Origin: Asterias rubens
Taxonomy: Eukaryota; Echinodermata; Asteroidea; Forcipulatida; Asteriidae
NCBI RefSeq assembly: GCF_902459465.1
Contig: NC_047063.1
Coordinates: 496,001 to 560,000 of the forward strand
Direction of reading: 5' to 3'
Length of the DNA stretch: 64,000 nt
In this document: in pieces, positions 11,104 to 22,717 of the stretch
How positions within the stretch are numbered: position 1 is the stretch's first letter
Layout of the letters: each line of letters begins with the position of its first letter
Notes under the pieces: generated by a model
The model's input: only the letters and a program-made list of their open reading frames with translations
What the model was told of the DNA's origin: nothing
The model's database searches: none
Made by a program: the position numbers and the translations under genes

Positions 11104-12388
11104 TTTTTTTGTATTAGTTATTATTTAAGGACATGTAAATATTGTGACTCACATTGGGTTCAATAACTCTTATTGAGGTTTTAAATTACAATGGTCATGA
11201 CATTGTACTGTGTAACTTGAGGGTGTTTGAGTCCTCATTGTTATGCTAATTAATTACAATGTTCATTGTTACGAGCTAGGTAGGCATTAATTTGTGCGTG
11301 ATGTTGAGTTTTTGCTCAATAGAGGGCGCTGTTCGCCGGGCACTGAGTACTAGTTGTTATATTAATTAATTACAATGGTTATAACAAAGGTCACAACATT
11401 TATATTATCTACTGTTAATTATGTTGCATTAATGTCACACTCGGTATTGATATTCTTTATACCTTGCAATAGTTGAGATTGCTCGTTAATTATGTATTTT
11501 TTTATTTATACAAAGGACATGACATTAGTTTTATTATCTGGTGTTAATTTTGTGCCAAAAATGCCACACTAAGATTGGTATTGTGATATACCATTCACAA
11601 CAGTTTTATAGTTGAGAGTACTTGTTAACACGGTTTATTTTAATTACAAAATTGTTGACAAGTTTGATATTTGCCTATGTAGATAGCTATTTGATGCTAA
11701 TATCAGGGTTTTCAAGAGTACTTTCTCACAAGAGTGTTTCTTCACTCTGCAGACAAAGGGAGCTAGCCACTATAGTAATGACTTCCGATATAGGATATTG
11801 ATTGAAATTATGTAATGTATCTAATCTTAAACAAAGGAAAGTAATTAATTGGTTTTACTGCAAGAAAACGGTACTGTATATAAAATTTTCTTTAACCGCA
11901 TAATCATGGTCAACAACTTTAATTGAACAATTGAAAGCATTTCTTAAGTCATAGTTATTATAGATAAGTTTAAGTGGGGTTTTCCAGAGTATTTGTTATC
12001 TCTGGTTTTTCACTCCGTAGGCTAGGTATCAAAGGGGGGTAACATTTCAAAGAAGCAATTGTTGTAATGGTTACAAACTTGGATGTATTATGATCCCTTT
12101 AACTGTTGTGGGGTGGAAGATGACAACCTTCACGTGGTCCACCCTGTTGTTAACTAATGTCATCAAAGACCTTTTCGCAAATTCTTTTGCAAAGCGCTTA
12201 CTGTTGAACGAGGTGCATGCTGATCCAGCTCGCAGTCAAACTTGATCGCTATGCATGCGTACCAAGTATTTGCGATGAGGTCAAAACCAATCTATGTAGC
12301 AACTCCTTGTTTTCATACTGGTGTTGTCTTCTAGCCTAATTATTTTTAGTAGGCCCTATTAATGCCTATTACCATAACTATCAATCAC
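11104..12388. other. AT-rich non-coding stretch
   Basis: No sustained open frame, RNA gene or recognisable repeat family. Several diverged 'ttaattacaatggt.a' and 'tattatctggtgttaat.ttgt' phrases recur between 11220 and 11560, suggesting old local duplication. Confidence 0.4.
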
Positions 12389-12773
12389 TTAAAGGCAGTG
12401 GACACTACTGGTAATTACTCAGAATAATTATTAGCATAAAACCTTACTTGGTAACGAGTAATTGGGAGAAGTTGATTGTATAAAACATTGTGAGAAATGG
12501 CTCCTTCTGAAGTGCCATAGTTTTTGAGAAAGAAGTCATTTTCCACAAATTTGATTTCGAAACATCATATTTAGAATTTGAAGTCTCAAATTAAGCATCT
12601 GAAAGCACACAACTTCGTATGACAAGTGTGTTTTTTCTTTCGTTATTATCTCTCTACTTCGACGACCGATTGAGCTCGAATGTTTACAGGTTTTTTATTT
12701 TATGCATATGTTGAGATACACCAACTGTGAAGACTAGTCTTTAACAGTTAGCAATAGTGTCCACTGTCTTTAA
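12389..12773. mobile_element. TTAA MITE, opposite orientation
   Basis: Full-length copy: TTAA + AGGCAGTGGACACTACTGGT at the left and ..TAGTGTCCACTGTCT + TTAA at the right. The body is intact but diverged. Confidence 0.85.
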
Positions 12774-13947
12774 CTTTGAAGTGTTTTTTGCCCGTTATGT
12801 GTATAGTAAGTTCAAAATGTTCATTTTATTTTGCCATATTTATGTTTATGGCTTTAGTGTGAAATAAATACCTTGGTCATGTGAAACAAGAAACAACTTT
12901 GTGATATATAATTAACATTTGAAAATAATAAAATACCCCTGTAAAAGAAATTGCATTGTTTTGCCACTAGTGAAAAATGTCTTATAACACGTTGTACTGT
13001 AACCCCAAGCCGCTGCACTCAAGCTTGGCTGCACTACTTTATTGCCAAAACTATAAGAATAATTATCCCTAGATCAAGACACAGTCGGAGAAGTGTTATC
13101 GCGGTAACGCTTCTTATACTTCTTTTTTGAGATATTATTGTAAAAATTCCTGAGAGTAGAAGAGAGTCCCCATAGTAATACACAGTCTGAGAAGTGTTAC
13201 CTCTGTACACTTTTAATACTTCTTTTAAGATATTGCCAACTTGTTAACATTAAAACTACTATAATATTATTAGTCAAGGGCTGTTCCTGTCAAGGCAATA
13301 CAATTTTTTTATTTAAAATGGTCAAAATTAGTATAATAGGACACAGAGTGCAATTTCCACCATACTCCCCAGGACCTGAACGATCCCGGGTTTGCCCCTC
13401 CCATCATCCCCCATCCCCGACCCCCCCCCCCCCCCCCCGGGCCTAGGTGGCATGGCATCCAGGGCCCGTTATTTCAAAGAATTGTATGCTTAGCAGAAAT
13501 GAGCTGAATACCACTCACAAACTGTACACATGACATGGTATTATGCTGGTAACCTTAGTTTGGTAGTATACTTTGTTATAACAGGGCCAAAGAAAATTAA
13601 TTTCATCTAAGAACAACCCTAGCGCCCTCTGTAGACTAGTTATGTTTAGTATTGCATTCCGTGATCAATTCAAGATGGTGAACATCATCGCGGGAAGTAT
13701 AAAATGAGTAAGTGGACAATTTTGACTGTTAATATCTGTGTAAAGTATTATTTATGAAGCAACTAAAGCACACAAGTGAAGCTCAGGGCTGTTAGATTAC
13801 ATTTATCTGGTTCATTCTGCCGTCCGCTCGAGAGAAGCTACTTTTAAATCGTTTCTTCGGTTAGCTGGTCTACGCATCTAGTTTGTAATGTTATTGACTC
13901 ACTGTGTCAGCTACATTGTAATGTACATGTATGTATGTACGTAGTGT
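12774..13947. other. Non-coding, with a poly-C tract
   Basis: No gene seen. A poly-C run lies near 13421-13438. From about 13450 there are traces of the 'gggcccgttatttca..gcttagca' element family seen intact at 38525. A short AAGATGGTGAACATC stretch at 13672 has an ATG but no sustained frame. Confidence 0.35.
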
Positions 13948-14163
13948 ATTGAAAGGCATTGTACACGTTTGGTAATAATAATTGTCAAAGACCAGTCTTC
14001 TCTCTTGGTGTTTCCCATATAAACCATAGATGGAGTCGTTTCCTACATTGTTTTTTTACTTCCATCAGCTCTCCAAGTCCAATGATCGTTACCAAGTCAG
14101 TTTTTAAGTTAATATTTATTTCGAGTAATAATATTAATAACCAAACGTGTACTTTCCTTTTAA
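13948..14163. mobile_element. Short inverted-end element related to the TTAA MITE
   Basis: Ends 'ggcattgtacacgtttggtaat' and 'ttaataaccaaacgtgtactttcct' are inverted copies. The body shares 'attgtcaaagaccagtcttctc' and 'ccaatgatcgttaccaagt' with the main family. It looks like an internally deleted subfamily member. Confidence 0.6.
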
Positions 14164-14240
14164 TATAATATAATACTATTAATAGGGCTATAAGTATAAA
14201 TCCACACTAGTTAGTATAGTTAAAGTACATATTAATGTAG

Positions 14241-14332
14241 TGTCACCGTGTTCAGGTGGTTAGACTGCAGGACTAACATCACAAGATTGTGGGCCACATT
14301 TGTGGGTTCGAATCCCCCAGCTAACTGCTGAT
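14241..14332 (+). mobile_element. tRNA-like SINE head
   Basis: An A-box-like 'ggtggttagactgcagg' precedes a strong B box, GGGTTCGAATCCCC, 45 bp later. These are the internal RNA polymerase III promoter parts of a tRNA. The cloverleaf does not close properly, so it is a tRNA-derived SINE or decayed tRNA. Confidence 0.5.
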
Positions 14333-14481
14333 TTCACAATGACTAGAGAACAAATATTGTCGTCTCTGAATCACAATTTCTTGATTTGTGCAATTCATAA
14401 TCATGTTAAACCAATGTTTGTACTATGAGAGAAATTAGTGTGAATGGTGAGTTGTGATATCGTAAACCTTCCTCCTGGAAG

Positions 14482-14938
14482 TTACCTAGACTGTGTGCAC
14501 ACAAAACGACAGACTGTCCAACATAATAATAATAATAATATTAATAATAATAATAATTTCTGGAGGTTGGTGAGGTCCTGCTGGAGGGTAGTGACATCGT
14601 CCTGGGATCTGATGGGCTGGTATAAAAAACATTCATCTGCGAAAAGGCGAATTCCAATTGAAACACAGTCCGTCAGGTCGTTTATAAACACCAGAAGTAA
14701 GAGGGGATCAAGCACAGTACCCTGCAAAACTCCTGAAGCTTTATTGGATAGGTTGCTGCTCTTCTTCAAGAATGACTTGTTGGGTGCGACCTGTCAGAAA
14801 ATCCTGTATCCAGGACAAGAGGTGACCACTCACGCCAGTAAGGTGTTGATTCAGGAGAAGACGCTCATGTGGGACTCTTTCAACGGTCTTTGAGAAGTCC
14901 AAGAAAACTCTATCAATTTGCTCTTTGCTCTTTGGCAT
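14482..14938 (-). pseudogene. LINE reverse transcriptase fragment
   Basis: Two overlapping minus-strand frames make up a non-LTR retrotransposon reverse transcriptase piece. Recognisable motifs are VFLDFSKTVERVPHERLLL, then HLLSWIQDFLTGRTQQV, then GVLQGTVLDPLLLLVFINDL, and the active-site box reading FADE where the family has (F/Y)ADD. A frameshift near 14741-14769 joins the frames and both flanks of the enzyme are missing, so it is dead. A (TAA)n tract follows at 14524-14557. It is closest in style to Jockey/CR1-group LINEs. Confidence 0.85.
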
Positions 14939-16537
14939 CTGGTGAAGGTGTGATCCCCTTGTGTGACATGTCTTCTTTATCCCTTCTTCTTAGACATTGT
15001 TGTTTCCCTCCTCCAAGATTCTACTATCCTTGGAGTACATGTAGATTTTCAGAATCTGGAAGACTTTTGAACTACTACTGTACTAGGGCAGAAGGTAGAA
15101 AAGGTTTATGACATGAGTACCTGGATTTATTGCCCCAAAGTTGGTAGTTGCTTGAGGATTATGTGATGCAATTGACATAATAATTTATAATTTATCCTTA
15201 ATTTCTATTCTTTGACCGTTGATCTGTTTTAGATTCAATAGGATCTTCACCATACAATGAAGTAACTTAATGCAATCCCGTTATTACTCAATCTGGCCAG
15301 TAGCTATGAAGGTAAATTTTTGAAGCCAATAGACAAGGTCTAATGAATGGAACAAAATGGTAGTCATGAACAGCAGTGTAAAACCGGAAGGGTCTTGGCC
15401 ATTTGATAAAGGCTCGAGCGGAAGGCGAGGGCCTTTAATCATGGCCACGACCCTGCATAGTTTTAAACAGAAATTTAAGAACGAGTGAATGCTCTTTTGT
15501 TCCCATTCATAAATGCCTTTTTGGTTCAAAGGCATAATATATTAAGAAACTCTGTAAAAATGTATCCGTTTTCCAACGACTTTGAGCTCCGTGCGTGTGT
15601 TTAATTTCTATGACTCGGACAGTTTTTGGATGCATTGTTGGTGCAAGACGTTCCTCGTTTTTCTTTTACACAACACACAGCGCGGCCAACTCACCAACAG
15701 TGCCTGCATTGCCCGCAACAAGAACTGTCTTGCATCAAGACTAGTGTATAGTAACCAAAAATAATCGGTTATAAACAGAGTTTCAGCTGGTCATTATCAA
15801 CATTAAACACTTTCTTTGTTATGCTCTTGCATATATACTCACTTCCTTTTTTTAATGGAGCCTTTGTTGCCATGAAATACCTTTGAAAGCATTTTGTAAG
15901 ACCTTTGTAAGTAAGCACTGACAATGCATGAAGTTCTGCTACTCTAAGCAGCATGGTCAGTGGATGCATAGAGTTAGGACAGAGGTGACTGTGGTAGTGC
16001 TGGGCTGGCCATTTTAATAGTAACAGCTGAATAATAACCTGATGTAGTAGTATTTGGCCTATACTTCCATTTGCACCATGTGCCATGTAAGTAGCATGCT
16101 TCCTACCATGACTACTAAAATAGGTTCTTGTTGCTAGCTACCGTCTCTTTAAATCTCAAGCCTTCGAGTGACAAACATTTTGCCCTGCTCTTCTTGCAAC
16201 TGGGATTTCCTTACGTTGGGCCTCAAAACACAGATCAATTCTTCAAGAAACATATTATCAGGGTCAACATTGACTTTCTTAAAAATGGCACTTGGGTTAC
16301 TTAAATGATTTATATTTTATACATTCTTTCATATTAATTAATCCCTTCACATCTGTGGCTAGAAATGCAAGTTCAGCATTCGACATACACTCATAAACAT
16401 ACAGTTTTTGGGGAAAAAACGGATGAAGAAGAAAGACACCTTACATTTTATACAGTTTAATTAATCTTTATATCTTTCTAGGGTAGCCCACCTTGGTGGG
16501 CTGTTAATGCAATATTTTGATGCAGCCATTTGATGCG
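14939..16537. other. Non-coding stretch
   Basis: No supported gene. The minus-strand open frame at 15769-16086 has no recognisable domain. A segment at 15370-15490 resembles, in inverted orientation, 49890-49960 ('ttaaat..ctgtttaaaac...gcagggt.gtggcc'), so it is part of a dispersed repeat. Confidence 0.35.
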
Positions 16538-16640
16538 GCAGTCATGGCCGAGCTGATGAGAACACCAAATTCAAGCTCTGGTGTTTCTGATCAGCAGAGT
16601 GTGGGTTCGACTCCCAGTGTTGACATTTTGTGTGATTAAG
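16538..16640 (+). mobile_element. tRNA-derived SINE head
   Basis: 'catggccgagctgatg' as A box and 'gggttcgactccc' as B box. It shares 'gctctggtgttt.tgatcagcagagtgtgggttcga' with the longer SINE at 23781, so both belong to one family. Confidence 0.6.
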
Positions 16641-16650
16641 CATTTTTAAT

Positions 16651-17196
16651 AATACTTGGTTGTTACATGTACATTTATAGTGCGCTTTATCACACCCCTA
16701 AGGGGCATATCAAAGTGCACATTATTTTACCTGCCAGGTACAGTGGAGCTTACATTTATGAGACCTATTTTTTAAAATTGTTTTACAAGGTGCTATGGCG
16801 CATTATGCAGCCAATTAAACCAGGAATACTGGGGCGCAGTAACCTGTTCACTTTTCGATGTAAACTGCACTATTTTTTACATGCTGTTCACAACACACGG
16901 GACCAACAGCTTTACGTTCAATCAGAAAGTCAAAGCGATTGTTAAGTGTCCTAATCATTATTGCTCCGTCCTTCAGATGGGACGTAAAGCTGTAGGTCAT
17001 GTGTGTTGTGTAATGTATGAAAATCAGCACACTTATCATATATAGCGAATGGTTTTGCCCATATGTTCCTGGTCTGATCAGCAGCATATTGCACCACAGC
17101 ACATTGAAACCATTACATGATGCTATAAAGGAATACGTCTCATACTTTGATACACCCCTAGGGGTGTGATAAAGCGCTGTATAAGAACCAAGTATT
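16651..17196. mobile_element. 546-bp terminal-inverted-repeat element
   Basis: The left end AATACTTGGTT..TTATAGTGCGCTTTATCACACCCC is mirrored at the right end (ggggtgtgataaagcgctgtataagaaccaagtatt). This gives terminal inverted repeats of about 55-60 bp. The interior has no transposase, so it is a non-autonomous DNA element. Confidence 0.75.
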
Positions 17197-17302
17197 GTTA
17201 GTACTATTTATTTATTCTAATTTAGGCCCTGATGTGATTCAAGTGTGTTTGATCATGACCACTTGTTTTAACTGATTATGTGTATATTTTGTTCTCTTTT
17301 AG

Positions 17303-17376
17303 ACCATGCTTTGACAGAAACTCTGATACAAATGTTTCTGACAATGATTTGTAAATCATCTTGCTGTTGTTCTGTG
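17303..17376 (+). CDS. Possible SMPD4 exon (upstream part)
   Basis: 74 nt between a pyrimidine-rich acceptor (gttctcttttag) and the donor GTAAGT. One frame reads HALTETLIQMFLTM, which resembles the 'SETLLQVFVEMW' stretch of human SMPD4 that lies upstream of the later exons. The second half (ICKSSCCCS) does not match what follows in the human protein. Position, strand and order relative to the certain exons fit, but the match covers only about ten residues. The SMPD4 amino-terminal region, expected upstream, was not found in the window. Confidence 0.4.
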
Positions 17377-17411
17377 GTAAGTACATACATGTATTCTAAA
17401 ATGTGTCTTTA

Positions 17412-17640
17412 TAGAGGCACTGAACACTAGTAGTAATTACACCAAATAATTGTTAGCCCAAAAACTTTATATTTTTGGTCACGAGCAGTGGAGAGCTGTT
17501 GATAGTATAAGCAAATTGTGAGAAACATCTCCTTCTGAAGTAACATAGGTTTATAGGTAGTTTTCGAAAAAAGTTTTGCAACAAGGGTTTTTTTTTATCG
17601 TTATTTGGTTTTTCAACTTTGATGACGAATAGGCCCTTCC
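17412..17640. mobile_element. Decayed TTAA MITE fragment
   Basis: A weak but ordered match to the MITE family: 'ggcactgaacactagtagtaatta', 'tgagaaacatctccttctgaagtaacatag', 'tcaactttgatgacgaa'. The right end is missing. Confidence 0.5.
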
Positions 17641-17876
17641 CATGAAATATGCAAATGAGACAAGCACATGCGCATAAACACCTATGGATGACAAATTCAA
17701 AAAGGAGTTGGATCGTGCATGCCAAACTCTTGAGGGAGCTGGTTTCATTTTTGGGTTTCATTTTCATTGGCCAGATGCCAGTAAGTTGTCCTGTAGCTGT
17801 TTTTAGAAACCAAAAGAAAAAGGAGACAAATAATTGTCTTCATTTTAAATCTCTTATAAATAATTGGCACAAACGA

Positions 17877-18009
17877 AGATATTGAGGATGCAGAAAGGAA
17901 CAATTGTAAGCTGATCGTGAAGAGGCTGATCAAAGAAGTGGATGAACTTAAGACTGAAAAACATCACTCTATGGCTCAAAATCTTGGCTCTGCTTACCGC
18001 AAAATTATT
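17877..18009 (+). other. Short charged open stretch, function unknown
   Basis: One frame is open for about 44 codons with a coiled-coil-like composition (EDIEDAERNNCKLIVKRL, then IKEVDELKTEKHH) and ends in TGA. No acceptor is close upstream. It may be a transposon protein relic. It does not match SMPD4. Confidence 0.2.
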
Positions 18010-18489
18010 CTGCGCTTATGAACACCAGCCTTTAATTTCTTCACTAGCTGTGTATAGTGAAGAATGCCTAGTTGTGGTAAGCTGGAGTACACACACACAT
18101 GCCAGAATCCCTGCTAATTATCCATTAAAACATTATTTGTTTTTGCTCAAAGTTTGTAGATCATTTACAGATTTCAGCAAACAGCTCTGAAATAACTATA
18201 TTTTGCCTTCAAAATTGTGTATATATATTCTGTGATTAAATAAATCTTTCAATGTATAAACATCCAATCCAAACCACAGTATGGGTGATGAGTAAAAACA
18301 TCACAATCTTTCAGATAACTGGATCTTCTTGTATTGTTTCCCTCTAGTGTTTGGACATTTTATTGAGAACCCTTTTACCCCTTTCTGCATCAACAACAAT
18401 TCAATAAACAAATTAATGAAAGAGTCTAGCTACGATCCTTATGGTCGAAACACCCTGGTTTACCAATATTGGACAAACTGTGGACTTCT

Positions 18490-19310
18490 TTATTGCCTTG
18501 TTGACTCATTTATGGAATCCACCCAGACAAAGAGCCTAACCCTACCTCCCCCACCCCCTCCACCCTTTGCAATTCACACCACAAGTATAAGTTGATCACT
18601 GTAAACTTCGTTATTGCCTCTCTAATTCATTTAGGGAATCCATATTCCAGACAAAGAGCCTAACCCTACCCCCCCCACACCCTTTGCTAACCACACCACC
18701 AAGTATGAAGGTGATCACTGTGTGCTGCTTCATGGCCTCTCTGATTCATTTAGGAATCCATATTACAGACAAAGAGCTTAACCCTACCCCCCCCCCCCCC
18801 CCCCACCCCTCCTACCCTTTGCTATCCACACCACCAAGTATGAAGGTGATCACTGTGTGCTGCTTCATGGCCTCTCTGAGTCATTTAGGAATCCATATTA
18901 CAGACAAAGAGCTTAACCCTACCCCCCCCCCCACCCCTCCCACCCTTTGCTATCCATACCACCAAGTATGAAGGTGATCACTGTGTGCTGCTTCATGGCC
19001 TCTCTGATTCATTTAGGGAATCCATATTACAGACAAAGAGCTTAACCCTAACCCCCCCCCACCCCTCCTACCCTTTGCTATCCATACCACCAAGTATGAA
19101 GGTGATCACTGTGTGCTGCTTCATGGCCTCTCTGATTCATTTAGGGAATCCATATTACAGACAAAGAGCTTAACCCTAACCCCCCCCCCCACCCCTCCCA
19201 CCCTTTGCTATCCATACCACCACCAAGTATGAAGGTGATCACTGTTGACTTTTTCATTGCCTCTCTGATTCATTTAGGGAATCTGTATTCCAGACAAAGA
19301 GCCTTCAACT
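18490..19310. repeat. Minisatellite, about 126-137 bp unit, about 7 copies
   Basis: The phrase 'aagtatgaaggtgatcactg' plus 'tgctgcttcatggcctctctgattcatttagg' recurs at about 18701, 18837, 18964, 19090 and 19227, with two more diverged units upstream. Each unit contains 'gcttaaccctaccccccc' and a variable poly-C run (7-17 C). Length variation of the C tract accounts for most of the period difference. It lies in an SMPD4 intron. Confidence 0.85.
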
Positions 19311-21466
19311 CTTTTTTTTTTTTTTAAGAAAGCCATTGATGGAAGTAAGCAAACTTCTTTGTGATAAGCTGTGTAATGTCGTATATAGAAATTCAACTTA
19401 AGAATGGTCAAAGTAAAGTCTTGATTACCTATAAATGAAATAGAATGCCTAAAGCGAAGAAAAATTGAATGACTGAACGAGAAAAACGCAATCATGTGCG
19501 CACAAAACAAAATCGAATGCATAAAGAGCTAAAAAGAAACCCTAGTTTGAGATGAAGGGAAAAACGTGTGAATTAATAGCAACACCAGACTGTGAATCCA
19601 TGAACATGAAGTATTGAAAACAAAGTAATCTGTTTTCATGATTATTGAAATTGTGCACCAAGCCTCATGAACAAAGAGTACCCACAACTGTGATTCATTT
19701 GGTTTTTATGTCCTTTTCTTAACTGGGTCTCTTTATGTTAATGTCACCTACAAGTTCAGATTTTGTAATGCTGTGTGTCATTGTTCATAAATAGTCTTAT
19801 AAACATTTTAATTGCATGTGTCTTTTTTTCCTGTTTCTTAGGATTTGTCTATGTGAAATGTTTGACATCACTGAAGGAGCAAGTATCATCAATAATCATT
19901 TTAATAATTTGTACTAATTGGACAAGAGGACACTTTGGACCCAACTTCCTATGTGACTACATTGTAACAAGTGAGGACTGTGAGTATGAAAAACCTTTCC
20001 TGGACACAATCACGCCACATGCACAATATTGGAATGGAATTATTCTGCTACCAAGCTAACATTTCATGAGTGCAAAGCCTCGGGAACATACTTTTATTTT
20101 TTATTTTTATCTTTTTGGGGGGAGGGGGGTGGGGATGGGGGGAGTGGGATTGTGCAGTTGGGAGGGGGGTTAGTCTAGATTTGAAGTTTTTAAACCTAAT
20201 TAAACTCAAAAGATGGAGGCGACAGCGTTTAGAAGGCTCGTCACCCCAGTATGATGTCTTGCATTGTATCCCAGTACGGTCTGTCTCTCATCATGGGTGA
20301 TCAGCTCCTATAATGGTGACATTGTGAGATTGCACTCATCATGCAAAGGTGCGTGCCACTTCTGCATTGATGCGGAGGTGTGTGGCACTTCTGCCTTGTG
20401 CGGAGGTGCGTGCTGCTTCTTTACGGTCAAACTCCATCTTTAGACTCAGGCAAAGATAGCCCATCAATTAACTATGTTGAAGAAATCTCCCAAAAAGAAT
20501 GGTTAAATATAGGATAGTAGAATAGAATAAAATCAAATAGAATAGAACCACAGTACTTGCTGACTGTAAACCTCCTTCAATTAGCCAATAGGATGAAAAT
20601 TGAAGTCCATTTACAATTTAGTAAAGGTAAAAGACTAATGTATGACACTTATTGTCATGTTTTTGATTTGCTTTTAATTTAGTGTTTGTTTACTGGTGGG
20701 AGTTTAATAGCTTTTGAGTCCACTCTTCTTTTTCTAGTTTGTGGCACACTTTAGTTATGGTGGTTCAGGTATACCATTAGGTAGTGCAATATAATGAAAA
20801 ACTACTTAACAGAAGTTAATCATATAGTGGGAGGTCGCAGACAAGAAGCCTAAGCTTGTACAAGGACTGATCTCTTCAAAAAGAAAACATACATGTACAA
20901 ATAGGAAGTTCTGATAGAAACATAGTTACTGTTAGATTGATTTGAACTCCTTATTGGAATGGCCCTGTTTGTGAGTGGAGACTGCTGTGGTATGATAAAG
21001 ATATCAAACTGGTCATAAAGTGAATCAAATTATACTTTTGTGTAAAACCAACATTGTTAATGAGTTACTGTCCACTTGCAAATTATGTTTTGCCTTAGAT
21101 AAACGTCAAGTTTTAACAAGATTCAAAAATGTAAATGATTTTGTAGTGTTTTGAAACCCAACTACTTATTAAGTGAGCTATACACCAGTGGATGATTTTT
21201 GCAATCACATTGCAGGTCCTGAAGCGGATTGAAATTAATTTGTCACAGGTTCATGTTTGTCACAGGTTCATGTCATGTCAGTGATTTTCTCAAAGAAATG
21301 CAGAAATCAGTCTATAAAATTCAAATAAGAAATCTTTCCTGCCATTATGTTTAACACAGGTTTGTAAAAATAAGAAAACATGTTATAAATAAAACAAACC
21401 ATATTTTTTTTTTTAATGAGGTACTGAAATATTTGTTGATCGATTTGGGGTTGAATAACTAAAATT
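19311..21466. other. Intronic, nothing recognised
   Basis: Between the possible exon at 17303 and the exon at 21648. A G-rich tract lies at about 20117-20170. A three-copy short repeat ('gcggaggtgcgtg.cacttctgc') is at 20345-20420. The open frame at 19842-20058 follows an acceptor-like ttcttag but has no match to SMPD4 that I can see. Confidence 0.35.
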
Positions 21467-21538
21467 GCCTAGAATGAGATTCAAACCAACGACCTCTAGA
21501 TTAACGTACCGGCGCTCTACCAACTGAGCTATCTAGCC
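21467..21538 (-). tRNA. tRNA-like sequence, probably pseudogene or SINE head
   Basis: On the minus strand, acceptor strand GGCTAGA pairs at 6 of 7 positions with 3' TCTAGGC. The D arm GCTCAGTTGGTAGAGC is perfect and the T arm is GTTGG-TTTGAAT-CTCAT. The anticodon stem has mismatches and the loop reads ACGTTAA, without the usual U33. It shares the D arm and general layout with the sequences at 52531 and 55815, so a repetitive tRNA-derived family is more likely than a working tRNA. Confidence 0.4.
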
Positions 21539-21647
21539 CTACGTTGACAGTCTCCCTATTTTTTTGTCAATATCTAAAATACAATTATTTATAAAATTAC
21601 TTTTTATTTTTGTTACAATGCCTAAGCTTTTTGATTTCATCTGATAG

Positions 21648-21738
21648 ATATGCGATTCCACAGTTCATCAAGAAAAAATTGTACATATTTCTACGACATG
21701 GATTTGACAACTGGCCTCTAGATTCAACCTTTAGTCAG
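21648..21738 (+). CDS. smpd4: SMPD4 homologue exon: conserved core segment
   Basis: SMPD4 (neutral sphingomyelinase 3) is an endoplasmic reticulum and nuclear-envelope protein that is reported to hydrolyse sphingomyelin to ceramide and phosphocholine and is found with nuclear pore proteins. This 91-nt exon lies between ttcatctgatag and gtatgt and encodes YAIPQFIKKKLYIFLRHGFD followed by NWPLDSTFSQ. It closely matches human '[27 protein letters not shown]'. One base plus 30 codons, so it ends in phase 0. The human sequence continues with about six residues (VLEMW region) before the segment found in the next exon, so a micro-exon may have been missed. Confidence 0.88.
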
Positions 21739-21878
21739 GTATGTACATGTAGAGGTAGAGCAGTCTGGGAACATCATAATTATGGTGTGAAATATTTCAG
21801 AATTATAGCTTATTCACTTGATTAAGTTTTGGCTTAAAACACCATTGGAGCAGACGAGCAAATGTTCAACATTTACAG

Positions 21879-21991
21879 TTGAGTTATATCCAGCCATGGT
21901 GCTATGTAGATCAATCTGTAGAAACAGAAAGATCTCCAAGAGGTAACATGAGAGAAACTCAGAAGGACAAACCAATACAAGAAGAAAGATG
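21879..21991 (+). CDS. smpd4: SMPD4 homologue exon: LSYIQPW segment
   Basis: 113 nt from the acceptor caacatttacag to the donor GTAAGA. It reads LSYIQPWCYVDQSVETERSP and on to QEERW across the junction, matching human 'LSYLQPWRYAPDKQ...SEKW'. It starts in phase 0, in agreement with the preceding exon, and ends in phase 2. The next expected part of the protein (human 'APFVQENLLMYTKLF' to 'PNLAEMIQKGEQLF', roughly 60 residues or more) is not found before the exon at 22536. Confidence 0.75.
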
Positions 21992-22167
21992 GTAAGAGAC
22001 TAAGGCATTGATTGGACATTGAAGTACTTTGTGAGAGACCTACATAGTTAGTGATACAGTTGAAAAAGAACCCAGTGCACTTATTGAAAAGAGAAGGGGT
22101 TCGCCCTAGTGTTCCTGGCTGTGATTGCTGAATGCGCCGTAGCACCATTAAAACCAATACATAGTGC

Positions 22168-22424
22168 TAAGGATAAGGAAAAAACACCCTTGTCGCACAA
22201 ACTTTGTGCTTTCAGATTCTTAATTTCGAGACCTTAGCTGAGGTGTACAAAATCAAATTCAATTTTGTGTGTGAGAAATAACTTCTTTCTCAAAACGTCG
22301 TTACTTCAGAGGTAGCCGTTTCCAACAATGTTTTAAACTATCAACATCCTTCCATTGAGCGCTAACAAGTAAGTTAGCTAACAATTATTTTGAGCAAATT
22401 ACCATAAATATCCAGTGCCTTTAA
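22168..22424. mobile_element. Left-truncated TTAA MITE in SMPD4 intron
   Basis: Only the right two-thirds of the element remains, from 'ggaaaaaacacccttgtcgcac' to 'ccagtgcctttaa'. The missing left third abuts the interval where an SMPD4 exon is expected, so a deletion may have removed both. Confidence 0.7.
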
Positions 22425-22535
22425 CTGTTAATCAAGCCCTCGTGATTCCAGTGCAATTTGTTTATTGATATGTATTATCATCATCCTGGCCATCTCATTC
22501 ATATATTTCATATCCTATTATATTCCTCTTACTAG

Positions 22536-22717
22536 CCGAGAGAAGTCTTTATAAGGATTATGGTTCACCACATCATGGCCACTCTGCTTCATATGGAAGT
22601 AGTTTCCTGACCCCTAAGCCTAATCCATCTGTACCTGACTTGGGCTCCCAAGTAGCTGAGCTTGAGACCCCTGGATTCATGTATACACTACTGTTCAGCA
22701 ATGATGTCAAAGCTCTG
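22536..22717 (+). CDS. smpd4: SMPD4 homologue exon: central linker
   Basis: 182 nt between ttcctcttactag and GTAAGT. The frame reads ERSLYKDYGSPHHGHSASYG, then SSFLTPKPNPSVPDLG, and ends ETPGFMYTLLFSNDVKAL. It lines up with human 'HRLFTAPTFTGSFLSPWPP' through 'YTPMFGPEARTL'. Two bases then 60 codons, so the preceding exon must end in phase 1. The exon at 21879 ends in phase 2, which confirms that at least one exon lies between or has been lost. It is more diverged than the core exons, as this linker is in other species. Confidence 0.85.

Noticed and set aside
15769..16086. 105-codon minus-strand frame
   Set aside because: No recognisable domain, no splice context and AT-rich composition like the surrounding DNA.
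19842..20058. Open frame after an acceptor-like ttcttag
   Set aside because: No match to SMPD4 or any family, no convincing donor, and it lies inside an intron.
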